From assembly GCF_002813325.1 (NCBI RefSeq), contig NZ_PHUG01000001.1:868001-932000 (forward strand): 64,000 nucleotides of DNA, given 5' to 3'. The notes below the pieces were generated by a model. That model was not told where the DNA came from. It did no database searches and saw only the letters and a program-made list of their open reading frames with translations. A program made the translations under genes and the position numbers. This stretch comes from Janthinobacterium sp. 64 (GTDB lineage: Bacteria > Pseudomonadota > Gammaproteobacteria > Burkholderiales > Burkholderiaceae_D). Below are positions 9,152 to 18,344 of this stretch, piece after piece. Each line of letters starts with the position of its first letter. Position 1 is the stretch's first letter.

Positions 9152-9775
9152 CTAAAAAAAGCTCTCCGGTATCAACAGCACATCGCCCGGCCGCATCATG
9201 ACGTTCGCGGAAATATCGCCACTCTTGAGCAGATCGTCCAGGCGCACGCCCAGCTGCTGCTGGCTGCCGTCGCGCATGCGGATGATGCTGGCCTTGTTGC
9301 CGGCGGCAAAGTCCGTGATGCCGCCCACGGCGATGAGCACGTCCATCAGCGACATGCCCAGGCGGTACGGCAGCGCCTGCGGCTTGGCCGCTTCGCCGAT
9401 GACCCGGATCTGCTCGCCATACGGGCCCGAGAAATTGGTGACGATGACCGTCACCACCGGTTGCTGGATAAACTTGCCCAAGGCTTGCTCGATATCGCGC
9501 GCCAGCTGGGTCGAGGTCTTGCCGCTGGCGGCCAAATCCTCCACCAGCGGCGTGGTGATCTTGCCATCGGGCCGCACGGCCACCGTCAGCGACACTTCCG
9601 GATTGCGCCAGACGATGATGTTGACGGAGTCACCCGGGCCGATCAGGTAGTCGTGCATGGGGGCGCTGTCGTCGGCGGGCGCCAGCGGATAGCGTGTGCG
9701 GCAGCCCCCCAGCAAGCTGGCGGTGCACGCCAGGAGCAGCGTGTGGCATACAAAAGCACGGCGAAACGGATTCAT
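9152..9775 (-). CDS. XrtA-associated polysaccharide export lipoprotein (Wza/BexD family)
   Basis: A 207-residue protein with a lipoprotein signal (lipobox LLGGC near residue 24). The Poly_export domain follows (YLIGPGDSVNIIVWRNPEVS, then VRPDGKITTPLVEDLAASGKT), and after it an SLBB-type domain (GPYGEQIRVIGEAAKPQALPY) ends with PGDVLLIPESFF. It should form or gate the outer-membrane channel for the polymer. It is short compared with Wza (about 380), as is normal for XrtA-locus versions. It is divergent from the chain-length determinant gene that would be its inner-membrane partner, with a 252-base shared promoter region in which I found no convincing sigma-70 or sigma-54 match. Confidence 0.9.
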   Translation of the reverse strand: MNPFRRAFVCHTLLLACTASLLGGCRTRYPLAPADDSAPMHDYLIGPGDSVNIIVWRNPEVSLTVAVRPDGKITTPLVEDLAASGKTSTQLARDIEQALGKFIQQPVVTVIVTNFSGPYGEQIRVIGEAAKPQALPYRLGMSLMDVLIAVGGITDFAAGNKASIIRMRDGSQQQLGVRLDDLLKSGDISANVMMRPGDVLLIPESFF

Positions 9776-10027
9776 GCAGGACCTCTTCGAGTCGATGGCG
9801 CGTCCATGGCAGGCCCCGCAGAACCAGCCTGGGCCGCGAACTTCCTATGATTATTAAAACCCGGCAAGTGAACCTTGAGGCGTATCAAGAAGCAATCATC
9901 TTGGGAAATTTTGCTTCACAGGCGCCCTATACTTTGCATACTCAACAGGCAATTATTTCTTGCAAGATGCCGTTGTCCGCGCCGCCCAGCCATCGACCGT
10001 GCAGCACCGTCACCTGAAGGAAGCGAC

Positions 10028-11557
10028 ATGGAGCAATTGATACAGCAACTGCTTTCCAGCCTGAAAGGCATCTGGAAGTACCGCTGGCATGCGGTGCTGG
10101 TGGCGTGGCTGGTGGCGATCGTCGGCTTCATCAGGGTCATTACGCTACCCGACGACTTCCAGACGTCGGCGCGCGTGTTTGTCGATACGCAAACCATCCT
10201 CAAGCCGCTGTTGGCCGGCATGACCAGCGTGCCGAACACGGAACAGCAAGTGGCCATCATGAGCCGCACCCTGCTCAGCCGCCCCAACGTGGAGCGCGTC
10301 ATGCGCATGGTCGACCTCGACCTCGATTCGAAGACCGTGCGCGAACACGAAGCCCGGCTCGATGAGCTGATGAGCCGCATCAAGATCAGCGGCACCAACG
10401 CCTACGATATCTACACCATCAGCTACAGCGGGCGCGACCCCAAGCTCGTGCGCGACGTGGTGCAAAGCCTGCTGACCATCTTTGTCGAAGGCAGTTTCCA
10501 GGGAAAAAAGGGCGATTCGCAGAAAGCGGTGCAGTTCATCGACGAGCAGATCAAGAATTACGAGGACAAGCTGAGCGCGGCGGAGAACCTGGTGAAGGAA
10601 TTCAAGATCCGCAACAACCTGCTGTTGCCGCGCCAGGGCATCGACTATGGCAGCCAGCTGCTGATGTCATCCGATAGCCTGAACAATGCCAAGCTGGAAC
10701 TGGTCGAGGCCGAGCAGGCGCGCAAGGCCATCCTGAGCCAGATCGAAGGCGACGAACCCGTGCTCGACCTGGAGCCGAACGCGGCGGCCATCACGAACCC
10801 GGAACTCGATGAGCGCATCGCCTCGCTCAACAAGAATCTGGACAGCCTGCGCATGCAATTTACGGAGTTGCATCCCGACATCATCGCCTCGAAGCGCCTC
10901 ATTGCCCAGCTGGAAGAGCGCAAGATCGAGGAAAGCAAGCTGAAAACGGCGTCCGGCGACCCGGGCAAGAACTACAGCCCCATGCTGCAGCAGCTGAAGG
11001 TGGCGCTGACGGACGCGGACGCCAAGGTGGCCGCCATCCGCGCCCGCGTGCAGGAATACAACGCGCGCAATGAGCGCCTGCTGGCGCAAAGCAATGCCGT
11101 GCCCGAGGTGGAATCGCAGCTGGCGCAACTGAACCGCGACTACATCATCAACAAGGAAAACTATGAAAAGCTGATCGGCCGGCGCGAAGCGGCCAAGCTG
11201 TCGGGCGAACTCAGTTCCACCACCGAGATGATGGCCTTCAAGATCATCGACCCGCCCACGGTGCAATTTGCGCCCGTCGGCCCGAACCGTCCGCTGCTGT
11301 TTTCCGCGGCGCTGGGCGCGGCCCTGGTGGCCGGCATCGCCACGGCGCTCCTGATCAGCCAGGTGCGCCCCACTTTCCTCAGCCCCTCCGAACTACGCGA
11401 TGCCACGGGCCTGAATGTGCTGGGTACGGTATCGATGAACTGGACGCCGCTGCAGCAGGTGCGCCGCCACCGCGCCCGCTATGCCTTTGCCGGCTGCCTG
11501 GGCAGCCTGTTCCTGCTGTACGGCGGGGTCATGACGGCCGCGCTGCTGAAATTCTAG
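10028..11557 (+). CDS. XrtA system polysaccharide chain-length determinant (Wzz/GumC family)
   Basis: A 509-residue polysaccharide co-polymerase. It has an N-terminal membrane helix (about 21-42), a Wzz-type start (LPDDFQTSARVFVDTQTIL), a long periplasmic coiled-coil region (about 160-370), the GNVR-like segment with QLNRDYIINKENYEKLIGRREAAKLS, and two C-terminal hydrophobic segments near 418-440 and 485-508. It sets chain length and couples export to the autokinase encoded 16 bases downstream. The frame is open from 9875, but the AAGGA at 10018-10022 and the homologous start MEQLIQQLL support ATG 10028. It is the first gene of the long plus-strand operon. Confidence 0.92.
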   Translation: MEQLIQQLLSSLKGIWKYRWHAVLVAWLVAIVGFIRVITLPDDFQTSARVFVDTQTILKPLLAGMTSVPNTEQQVAIMSRTLLSRPNVERVMRMVDLDLDSKTVREHEARLDELMSRIKISGTNAYDIYTISYSGRDPKLVRDVVQSLLTIFVEGSFQGKKGDSQKAVQFIDEQIKNYEDKLSAAENLVKEFKIRNNLLLPRQGIDYGSQLLMSSDSLNNAKLELVEAEQARKAILSQIEGDEPVLDLEPNAAAITNPELDERIASLNKNLDSLRMQFTELHPDIIASKRLIAQLEERKIEESKLKTASGDPGKNYSPMLQQLKVALTDADAKVAAIRARVQEYNARNERLLAQSNAVPEVESQLAQLNRDYIINKENYEKLIGRREAAKLSGELSSTTEMMAFKIIDPPTVQFAPVGPNRPLLFSAALGAALVAGIATALLISQVRPTFLSPSELRDATGLNVLGTVSMNWTPLQQVRRHRARYAFAGCLGSLFLLYGGVMTAALLKF

Positions 11558-11573
11558 AGCCCAAGGAGCGACG

Positions 11574-12407
11574 ATGAGCAGCAAGGACAGCGGCAAGCAG
11601 GAACCCACCATCCTCGGCGTGGCCGAGGCTGGCGTTCCCTATACGGTGAACGGTACGCAGGGCGCGGACGCGGCCCGCTCGCGCCAATACCGCCCCCTGA
11701 ACCTGGACCGGCTGGCCGAGCAAGGCATGCTCACGCACGATGGTGGGCGCAGCGCGGTGGCCGAGGATTTTCGCATCATCAAGCGCCCGCTGCTGCGCCA
11801 GGCGCGCGCCAGCGGCGCCGACGCCATCCGCCACGGCAACCTGATCGTCGTCACCAGCGCCATGCCCGGCGAAGGCAAGACGTATTGCGCCGTCAACCTG
11901 GCCATGAGCATCGCCATGGAAATGGATATCACGGTGCTGCTGGTCGATGCCGACGTGGCGCGCCCGTCCGTGCTGAAAGTGCTGGGCCTGCCGCCGGAAC
12001 CGGGACTGATGGACGTGCTGCTCGACCCGCAGCTGGCCATGGCCGACGTGATCCTGAAAACCAACGTGGCCAATCTGAGCATCCTGCCCGCCGGGCGCAG
12101 CAACAAGCACGCGACGGAATTGCTGGCCAGCCGCGCCATGAGCCGGTTGCTGGCCGAGATCGCCAGCCGCTATGGCGACCGCGTCGTCGTCTTCGATTCG
12201 CCGCCCCTCTTGATCACCAGCGAAGCGCACGCGCTGGTGGGGCAGATGGGACAGGTGGTGATGGTGGTCGAGGCGGAAACGACGACCCAGCACGCCGTCA
12301 AGGAAGCGCTGCGCCAGATCGAAGCGTGCGAACACATTCATTTGATCTACAACAAGACCAAATCGTTCCCCGGCAACGACTACTACGGCTATGGCCATTA
12401 CGACTAG
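11574..12407 (+). CDS. XrtA-associated tyrosine autokinase (BY-kinase)
   Basis: A 277-residue soluble bacterial tyrosine kinase of the Wzc-cytoplasmic/CpsD type. It shows Walker A in TSAMPGEGKTYCAVNLA (about 93-101), Walker A' in VLLVDADVARPS and Walker B in VVVFDSPPLL. The C-terminal tyrosine cluster is short (YYGYGHY, last residues). It should phosphorylate itself and control polymer length with the chain-length determinant encoded just upstream. AAGGAG at 11562-11567 supports ATG 11574. The next gene overlaps its last 17 bases. Confidence 0.92.
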   Translation: MSSKDSGKQEPTILGVAEAGVPYTVNGTQGADAARSRQYRPLNLDRLAEQGMLTHDGGRSAVAEDFRIIKRPLLRQARASGADAIRHGNLIVVTSAMPGEGKTYCAVNLAMSIAMEMDITVLLVDADVARPSVLKVLGLPPEPGLMDVLLDPQLAMADVILKTNVANLSILPAGRSNKHATELLASRAMSRLLAEIASRYGDRVVVFDSPPLLITSEAHALVGQMGQVVMVVEAETTTQHAVKEALRQIEACEHIHLIYNKTKSFPGNDYYGYGHYD

Positions 12408-13935
12408 CCGCCGGGTGAAGCTACCGCTGGCGCTGCCGCCGTTGCTGCCTTTGCTATCTTTGCTGCTGCCTCTGCCGGCCAGCGCTGTCGACTGGCTGGT
12501 GAAACCGTCGCTGCGCCTGCGCGAAAGCTATACGGACAATGCGCTGCGCGCGCCGCCGGGCAAGGCGCAATCGGACTTCATCACGGAAATCGCGCCCGCC
12601 ATCGCCCTCATCGGCACGGGTCCGCGCCTGCGCGTGAACCTCGATTACAGCTGGCACAAATACTTCTCGGGGCAGCGCGGCAACAGCGACAACCACGACT
12701 TGCACGCCGCAGCCGACGCCGAGCTGGTGCAGGACTGGTTCTTCATCGATGCCAACGCCAGCGTGAGCCGGCGCAACATCTCGCCGTTCGGCCCCCAATT
12801 GATAGCCGAGCTGCCCGACACGGACAATACCAGCACGGTACGCACCACTGGCATCAGCCCCTACCTGCGCCACCGCTTCCGCGGCCTGGCCACAACCGAA
12901 CTGCGCTACACGCGCATTACGGTAGCCAGCGGCGGCGAATTGCTGTCCGTACACAGCGACGAGATGGAATTGCTGCTCAGCGGCGAACCGCGCGGCCAGG
13001 GCTGGACCTGGAACGCCAGCCACGATGTGCGCCGCACGCAGGACAGCAAGCTGGCGCCCGTGCGCATGCAGCGCAGCAGCGTGGGCCTGCGCTATCCGTT
13101 CAGCAGAAAATGGGCGGCCACGGCCAGCGCCGGCATGGAAAAGGAAGGCTATATATCGAGCAACGGCAAGGCGCCGGAAGGCCGTTTCTGGTCGCTGGGC
13201 GGCGTGTGGACGCCGTCGCCGCGCACCAGCCTGGCCTTCAGCACGGGCAAGCGCTTTTTTGGCCATACCTACAGCCTCGATGCCAACTTCCTGCAGCGCC
13301 ACACCAACTGGCAACTGAGCTACAGCGAAGACATCACCACCATGCCCACGCAGTTTGCGCGCCTGGGCGACCGCGACGCAGGCCAGCTGCTCGATCAATT
13401 ATGGAGCGGCCTCTTTCCCAACGCGCGCGACAGGCGCTTGCGCATCAATGCCTTCCTGCGCTACGCCAACAGCCTGGGGCCGGAACGGGGCGCCATCAAT
13501 TACTTCAGCCACCGCTATTTCCTGCAAAAGCAGCTGAAGCTGACGATGGCGCGCGCCACGGCCAAAAGCACGCTGGTCGCCGGCGTCACGGCCGTCGACC
13601 GCACGGCGCAAACGGCCAGCGGCATCGACAGCGCCTTGCTGCCCGGCATGGAGTTCGGCAGCGAAGACCGCACGCGCCAGATCGGCGCCAACGTGGGCTG
13701 GAACTGGCAAGCCAGTTCGCGCACCAGCGTGAGCGTCAATGCCGGCTACGCCGGCGTGCGCTCGCTGAGCGTGCCCCGGCGCGACAACAACATTACCGTG
13801 ACGGCCGGCTACAGCCGCATCCTGCAGCCGGACATGACGGCCAGCATCGATGTGCGGCACATGCGGCACGCCAGCAACCGGGGCGGCAACTACCGCGAAA
13901 ACGGCGTCAGCGCCACGCTCACCATGCAATTCTAA
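12391..13935 (+). CDS. PEP-CTERM system-associated outer-membrane beta-barrel protein (TIGR03016 type)
   Basis: A 514-residue secreted protein with a signal peptide ending near PASAVDW (about residue 32). Alternating strands such as LRVNLDYSWHKYFS, TTELRYTRITV and TASIDVRHMRHASN follow, and the chain ends in SATLTMQF, a C-terminal aromatic signature of outer-membrane barrels. It is a standard member of XrtA exopolysaccharide loci and probably works in polymer secretion across the outer membrane. Its start overlaps the autokinase gene by 17 bases, implying translational coupling. The function is inferred from context; the family itself is uncharacterised as far as I know. Confidence 0.85.
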   Translation: MAITTSRRVKLPLALPPLLPLLSLLLPLPASAVDWLVKPSLRLRESYTDNALRAPPGKAQSDFITEIAPAIALIGTGPRLRVNLDYSWHKYFSGQRGNSDNHDLHAAADAELVQDWFFIDANASVSRRNISPFGPQLIAELPDTDNTSTVRTTGISPYLRHRFRGLATTELRYTRITVASGGELLSVHSDEMELLLSGEPRGQGWTWNASHDVRRTQDSKLAPVRMQRSSVGLRYPFSRKWAATASAGMEKEGYISSNGKAPEGRFWSLGGVWTPSPRTSLAFSTGKRFFGHTYSLDANFLQRHTNWQLSYSEDITTMPTQFARLGDRDAGQLLDQLWSGLFPNARDRRLRINAFLRYANSLGPERGAINYFSHRYFLQKQLKLTMARATAKSTLVAGVTAVDRTAQTASGIDSALLPGMEFGSEDRTRQIGANVGWNWQASSRTSVSVNAGYAGVRSLSVPRRDNNITVTAGYSRILQPDMTASIDVRHMRHASNRGGNYRENGVSATLTMQF

Positions 13936-13945
13936 GGAGCCCGCA

Positions 13946-15106
13946 ATGTCTGACCCTTCGCTTGCGTCCGCCGCGCCCGCGCACCTGCTGTGCGTGGTGG
14001 CCGCGCGCCCCAACCTGATGAAAATGGCGCCCATCCTGGCCGCCCTGGCGCGCCGTGCGCCCGCCGTGCGCGTCACCCTGCTGCATACGGGACAGCATTA
14101 CGACACGGCCATGAATGGCCAGCTGTTTGCGGACCTGGACATGCGCCCGCCCGACATCTGCCTCGACGTGGGCTCCGGCAACCATGCGCAGCAGACGGCC
14201 GAGATCATGCGCCGCTTCGACGCCGTGCTCGACGCGCACCCGCCGCTGGCGCCCGATGCCGTGCTGGTCGTGGGCGACGTCAATTCCACCCTGGCGTGCG
14301 CGCTGGTGGCGGCCAAGCGGAACATTCCCGTGATCCACGTCGAGGCGGGCCTGCGCAGCAGCGACCGGCACATGCCCGAGGAAATCAACCGCGTGCTGAC
14401 GGATCAATTGTCCGATCTGCTGCTGACCAGCGAGGAAGGCGCGCGTGCCAACCTGCTGCGCGAAGGCATCGCCCCCGAACGCATCCATTTCACGGGCAAC
14501 GTCATGATCGACAGCCTGCGCCAGCAACTGCCGCGCGCAGTAACGCCCGCCACCACCCTGCGCGCGCACGGCCATGCCTGCCCGCCCGCGTATGGCCTGC
14601 TGACCTTGCACCGGCCATCGAACGTGGATGATGCGGCGCAGCTGCAAACGCTGCTGCAGGCGCTGGGCCAATTGTCGCAGCAACTGCCGCTGCTGTTTCC
14701 CATCCACCCGCGCACCCTGGCCGGCCTGCGTCTGGCGGGCCTGGAACCGCTGCTGGCGCGGCATGGCATCGTCCGCCTGCCGCCGCTGGGCTACCTGGAA
14801 ATGCTGGGCCTGATGCAGGGCGCGCGCCTGGTGCTGACCGATTCCGGCGGCATCCAGGAAGAAAGCACGGCCCTGGGCGTACCTTGCCTGACCTTGCGCG
14901 ACAATACGGAGCGGCCCGTCACCGTCAGCGATGGCACGAACACGCTGGCCGGCACGCAGCCGGCAACCATTCTCGCGCTGGCGCGGGGCGTCCTCGACAC
15001 AGGAGGCAAGCGGGGCCGCATTCCGCCCCTTTGGGATGGCCACGCCGCCGAGCGCATCGCCGCCGTCATCGCGCCCTGGCTGGCGGCGCACCGGGGGCCG
15101 CCATGA
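13946..15106 (+). CDS. wecB: UDP-N-acetylglucosamine 2-epimerase (non-hydrolysing)
   Basis: A 386-residue GT-B-fold epimerase converting UDP-GlcNAc to UDP-ManNAc. Motifs visible are VVAARPNLMKMAPI at the N-terminus, LHTGQHYDTAMNGQLF, VVGDVNSTLACALVA, HVEAGLRSSDRHMPEEINRVLTD, HRPSNVD and, near the C-terminus, TDSGGIQEESTALGVPCLTLRDNTERPVT. Length is normal for the family. AAGGAG at 13934-13939 gives ATG 13946; the open frame further upstream lies inside the preceding gene. Its stop overlaps the deacetylase start (ATGA). The product suggests a ManNAc-derived sugar in the polymer. Confidence 0.95.
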   Translation: MSDPSLASAAPAHLLCVVAARPNLMKMAPILAALARRAPAVRVTLLHTGQHYDTAMNGQLFADLDMRPPDICLDVGSGNHAQQTAEIMRRFDAVLDAHPPLAPDAVLVVGDVNSTLACALVAAKRNIPVIHVEAGLRSSDRHMPEEINRVLTDQLSDLLLTSEEGARANLLREGIAPERIHFTGNVMIDSLRQQLPRAVTPATTLRAHGHACPPAYGLLTLHRPSNVDDAAQLQTLLQALGQLSQQLPLLFPIHPRTLAGLRLAGLEPLLARHGIVRLPPLGYLEMLGLMQGARLVLTDSGGIQEESTALGVPCLTLRDNTERPVTVSDGTNTLAGTQPATILALARGVLDTGGKRGRIPPLWDGHAAERIAAVIAPWLAAHRGPP

Positions 15107-15954
15107 CGCCGCCGGTGATACTGCGCAACGCGCTGACCATCGACGTGGAAGACTATTTCCAGGTGTCGGCCTTCGCGCCGCACATCGCGCGCGCCGACTG
15201 GCCCCGCCTGGAATGCCGGGTCGAGGCCAACGTCGAGCGCATCCTGCTGCTGCTGGAAACGCGCCGCATCCACGCCACCTTTTTTACCCTGGGCTGGATT
15301 GCCGAGCGCTATCCGGCCATGCTGCGCCGCGTGGCCGGCGCGGGGCATGAGGTGGCCAGCCACGGCTATGCGCACCTGCGCGCCTGCGACCAGCTGGCCG
15401 CGCAGTTCGCCGACGATGTGCGCCGCAGCAAGACCATCCTCGAGCAATTGACGGGGCTGCCCGTGCTCGGCTACCGGGCGCCCAGCTTTTCCATCGGCGC
15501 GGCCAATCTGTGGGCCTTCGACGTGCTGCAGGAGGCGGGCTACCGCTACAGTTCCAGCATCTATCCGATCCGCCACGACCATTACGGCATGCCCGATGCT
15601 CCCCGCTTCGCCTGGCGCCCACGCGGGCCGCACGGCATGCTGGAATTGCCCGTCAGCACAGTGCGCTTGCGGGGGCGCAACCTGCCGGCCGGCGGCGGCG
15701 GTTATTTCAGATTGATGCCGTATGCACTGTCGCGCTGGCTTTTGCGACGCATCAATTCGCGCGACGGGCAAGCTGGCATATTCTATTTTCATCCTTGGGA
15801 ACTCGATCCCGGCCAGCCGCGCCCGCCGGGCCTGAGCGCGAAAACGCGCTTTCGCCACTACCTGAACCTGGGGCGCATGGAAGCGCGGCTGGCGCGCCTG
15901 ACGGCCGACTTCACCTGGGACCGCATGGACCGTATTTTTTTGGAAAGCACATGA
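15103..15954 (+). CDS. XrtA system polysaccharide deacetylase
   Basis: A 283-residue NodB-type deacetylase (TIGR03006 type). The first catalytic motif is LTIDVEDYFQ with the metal-binding Asp pair, the second is EVASHGYAHLRA (His ligands), and GYRAPSFSI and FYFHPWELDP supply the later motifs. It probably removes N-acetyl groups from the nascent polymer. No signal peptide is visible, so a cytoplasmic or membrane-associated site is likely. It is coupled by 4-base overlaps to both wecB and the FemAB-like gene. Confidence 0.92.
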   Translation: MTPPVILRNALTIDVEDYFQVSAFAPHIARADWPRLECRVEANVERILLLLETRRIHATFFTLGWIAERYPAMLRRVAGAGHEVASHGYAHLRACDQLAAQFADDVRRSKTILEQLTGLPVLGYRAPSFSIGAANLWAFDVLQEAGYRYSSSIYPIRHDHYGMPDAPRFAWRPRGPHGMLELPVSTVRLRGRNLPAGGGGYFRLMPYALSRWLLRRINSRDGQAGIFYFHPWELDPGQPRPPGLSAKTRFRHYLNLGRMEARLARLTADFTWDRMDRIFLEST

Positions 15955-17033
15955 TGCACGAGGCCAGCCTTCCTGCCGACCGGTCGCCGTCCAGCGCCGC
16001 CATTGCCGTACGGTCCCTGCAGGCACACGAGCATGCGCGCTGGGATGCCTTTGTCGAGGCCTGTCCCGACGCCACCTTCTTTCACCGCGCCGGCTGGCAC
16101 ACCATCCTGCAGCAAGGGTTTAAACACGACTGCCATTTCCTGTACGCGGAACAGGACGGGCGCATCGCCGCTGTCTTGCCGCTGGCGCATGTGCGCAGCC
16201 GATTGTTCGGCTCGGCCCTCGTCTCGCTGCCGTTTTGCGTGTACGGCGGCATCGCCGGCGGCAGCACGGCCGCGCGACTGGCCCTGGACGAAGCGGCGCT
16301 GGCGCTGGCGCGGCGCCTCGGCGTGGGGCACCTGGAATACCGCTGGCGCGAGGTGCCAGAAAGTGCAGACCCTCCCTGGCTGTACAAACCGCTGTACGCG
16401 ACCTTCCGCCGTCCCCTGCTCCCGGATGCCGAACAGAACTTGCTGGCCATTCCCCGCAAGCAGCGCGCCGTCGTGCGCAAGGCCATGGCCGGCGGCCTGC
16501 ACAGCGCCATCGACTATGATCTCCAGCGTTTTTACCCGATCTATGCCGCCAGCGTGCACCGGCTGGGCACGCCCGTCTTTGCGCGCCGCCATTTTGCCCT
16601 GCTGCGCGCGGTGTTTGGCAGCGCTTGCGAGATACTCACCGTCTACCACGGCCAGCAGGCGCAGGCCAGCGTGATGCTGTTCTATTTCCGCGATGAAGTG
16701 CTGCCGTATTACGGCGGCGGCACGCCGCTGGCGCGCAGCACGGGCGCCAATGACTTCATGTACTGGGAAGCGATGCGCCGCGCCTGCGCGCGCGGTTACC
16801 GCCTGTTCGATTTCGGCCGCAGCAAGCTCGGTACGGGGGCATACGACTTCAAGAAGAACTGGGGCTTTGCGCCGCAGCCGCTGCCGTATGCCTACCAGCT
16901 CGTGCGCGCCACGGCCTTGCCGGAAGTCAATCCTCTGAATCCCAGATACGCGCTGTTCATCCGCGCCTGGCGCCGCCTGCCGCTGCCGCTGGCCAACCTG
17001 CTGGGGCCGCATATCGTGCGGCAACTGAGCTAA
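15951..17033 (+). CDS. FemAB-like XrtA/PEP-CTERM-associated protein
   Basis: A 360-residue protein of the FemAB/GNAT class (TIGR03019 type), with two acyltransferase-like halves. Visible motifs are ATFFHRAGWHTIL in the first half and, in the second, NLLAIPRKQRAVVRKAM, SVMLFYFRDEVLPYYGGG, NDFMYWEAMRRACARGYRLFDFGRSK and YDFKKNWGF. FemAB relatives transfer amino acids from aminoacyl-tRNA to cell-wall precursors; here an aminoacyl or acyl decoration of the polymer is the usual guess. Two adjacent ATG codons are available at 15951 and 15954; the first overlaps the preceding stop. Confidence 0.9.
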   Translation: MMHEASLPADRSPSSAAIAVRSLQAHEHARWDAFVEACPDATFFHRAGWHTILQQGFKHDCHFLYAEQDGRIAAVLPLAHVRSRLFGSALVSLPFCVYGGIAGGSTAARLALDEAALALARRLGVGHLEYRWREVPESADPPWLYKPLYATFRRPLLPDAEQNLLAIPRKQRAVVRKAMAGGLHSAIDYDLQRFYPIYAASVHRLGTPVFARRHFALLRAVFGSACEILTVYHGQQAQASVMLFYFRDEVLPYYGGGTPLARSTGANDFMYWEAMRRACARGYRLFDFGRSKLGTGAYDFKKNWGFAPQPLPYAYQLVRATALPEVNPLNPRYALFIRAWRRLPLPLANLLGPHIVRQLS

Positions 17034-17048
17034 GCGACGGGACCCACC

Positions 17049-18344
17049 ATGCGCGAACTACTATTCCTCGCCCACCGCCTGCCGTATCCGCCCAACAAGG
17101 GCGACAAGATACGCTCGTGGCACATGCTGCAGTACCTGAGCCGGCATTTCCGCGTGCACCTGGGCTGTTTCATCGACGATGACGACGACTGGCAGCACGC
17201 GAAAACCGTGGCTGCCCTGTGTGCCAGCACGCGCTTCATTGAATTGCGGCGCGGCACGGCCCGCTGGCGCGCCTTGCAGGCGCTGCTGTCGCGGCAAGCC
17301 ATGAGCGTGCAGTACTACCGCGATGCGCGCCTGCTGCAATGGGTCGACGGCTTGCTGTCGTGCGGCAAGGTGCGCCACGCGCTGGCCTTTTCCGGGCCCA
17401 TGGCGCAATACATCGACGGCAGCGCGGGCCGCGCCCTGCACCGCGTGATCGATTTCGTCGACGTCGATTCCGACAAATGGCGCCAGTACGGCGACAGCAA
17501 GCCGTGGCCACTGTCGCTGCTGTACCGGCGCGAAGCGCAGCTGCTGCTGCAGTACGAGCGCCATATCGCCCAGCAGTTCACGGCCGCCAGCTTCGTCTCG
17601 CCCGCCGAAGCGGCCCTGTTCCGCCAGTGCGCCCCGATGGCGCGGCGCAAGACGGGATTTTTCAACAACGGCGTCGACACGGACTATTTCGCGCCGATGC
17701 CGGCGCAGAGCGCCTTCTATCCGCCCGGCGTGCAGGTGCTGGTGTTTACCGGCGCCATGGATTACTGGCCCAACATCGACGCCGTGCAATGGTTCGTGCG
17801 CCACGTCTGGCCCGCGCTGCGGCGCCAGTTTCCCCAGCTGCAGTTCTATATCGTCGGCAGCGCCCCCGTGCCCGCCGTGACGGCGCTGGCCAAGATACCT
17901 GGCGTGGTGGTGACGGGCAAGGTGCCCGACATCCGGCCCTACCTGGCCGGCGCGGCGCTGGCCGTGGCGCCCCTGCGCATCGCCCGCGGCGTACAAAACA
18001 AGGTGCTCGAAGCGATGGCGATGAGCAAGATCGTGCTGGCCACGCCGCAGGCGCTCGAAGGCATCGCCGCCCAGCCGGGCCTGGAACTGCTGCTGGCGCG
18101 CGATGACGCCGAATTCATCCACCATGCGGCGCGCGTGCTGCGCAACGCCCGGGGCGGCGGGGCCGAAGGCAGCGGTGCGGCCATCGGCGCGGCGGCGCGC
18201 CAGCTGGTTTTACAGGATTACAACTGGGAACGCAATCTGCGCGGCCTGGGCGCCATGCTGGGCCTGCCTGCCGGGACCGAAGCCGAGGCCGCTGCCAGCG
18301 GTCTCGCCGCGCCTTTGCTGCCCGTGCGGGAACCATCCACATGA
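17049..18344 (+). CDS. PEP-CTERM/XrtA system glycosyltransferase (TIGR03087 type)
   Basis: A 431-residue GT-B glycosyltransferase of the GT4 kind. The N-terminal HRLPYPPNKGDKIRSWHML is the signature of this XrtA-specific family. The acceptor half is followed by VLVFTGAMDYWPNIDAVQWFV and the donor-binding segment VAPLRIARGVQNKVLEAMAMSKIVLAT. It should add one sugar of the repeat unit on the cytoplasmic face. Its stop overlaps the exosortase start by 4 bases. Confidence 0.92.
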   Translation: MRELLFLAHRLPYPPNKGDKIRSWHMLQYLSRHFRVHLGCFIDDDDDWQHAKTVAALCASTRFIELRRGTARWRALQALLSRQAMSVQYYRDARLLQWVDGLLSCGKVRHALAFSGPMAQYIDGSAGRALHRVIDFVDVDSDKWRQYGDSKPWPLSLLYRREAQLLLQYERHIAQQFTAASFVSPAEAALFRQCAPMARRKTGFFNNGVDTDYFAPMPAQSAFYPPGVQVLVFTGAMDYWPNIDAVQWFVRHVWPALRRQFPQLQFYIVGSAPVPAVTALAKIPGVVVTGKVPDIRPYLAGAALAVAPLRIARGVQNKVLEAMAMSKIVLATPQALEGIAAQPGLELLLARDDAEFIHHAARVLRNARGGGAEGSGAAIGAAARQLVLQDYNWERNLRGLGAMLGLPAGTEAEAAASGLAAPLLPVREPST

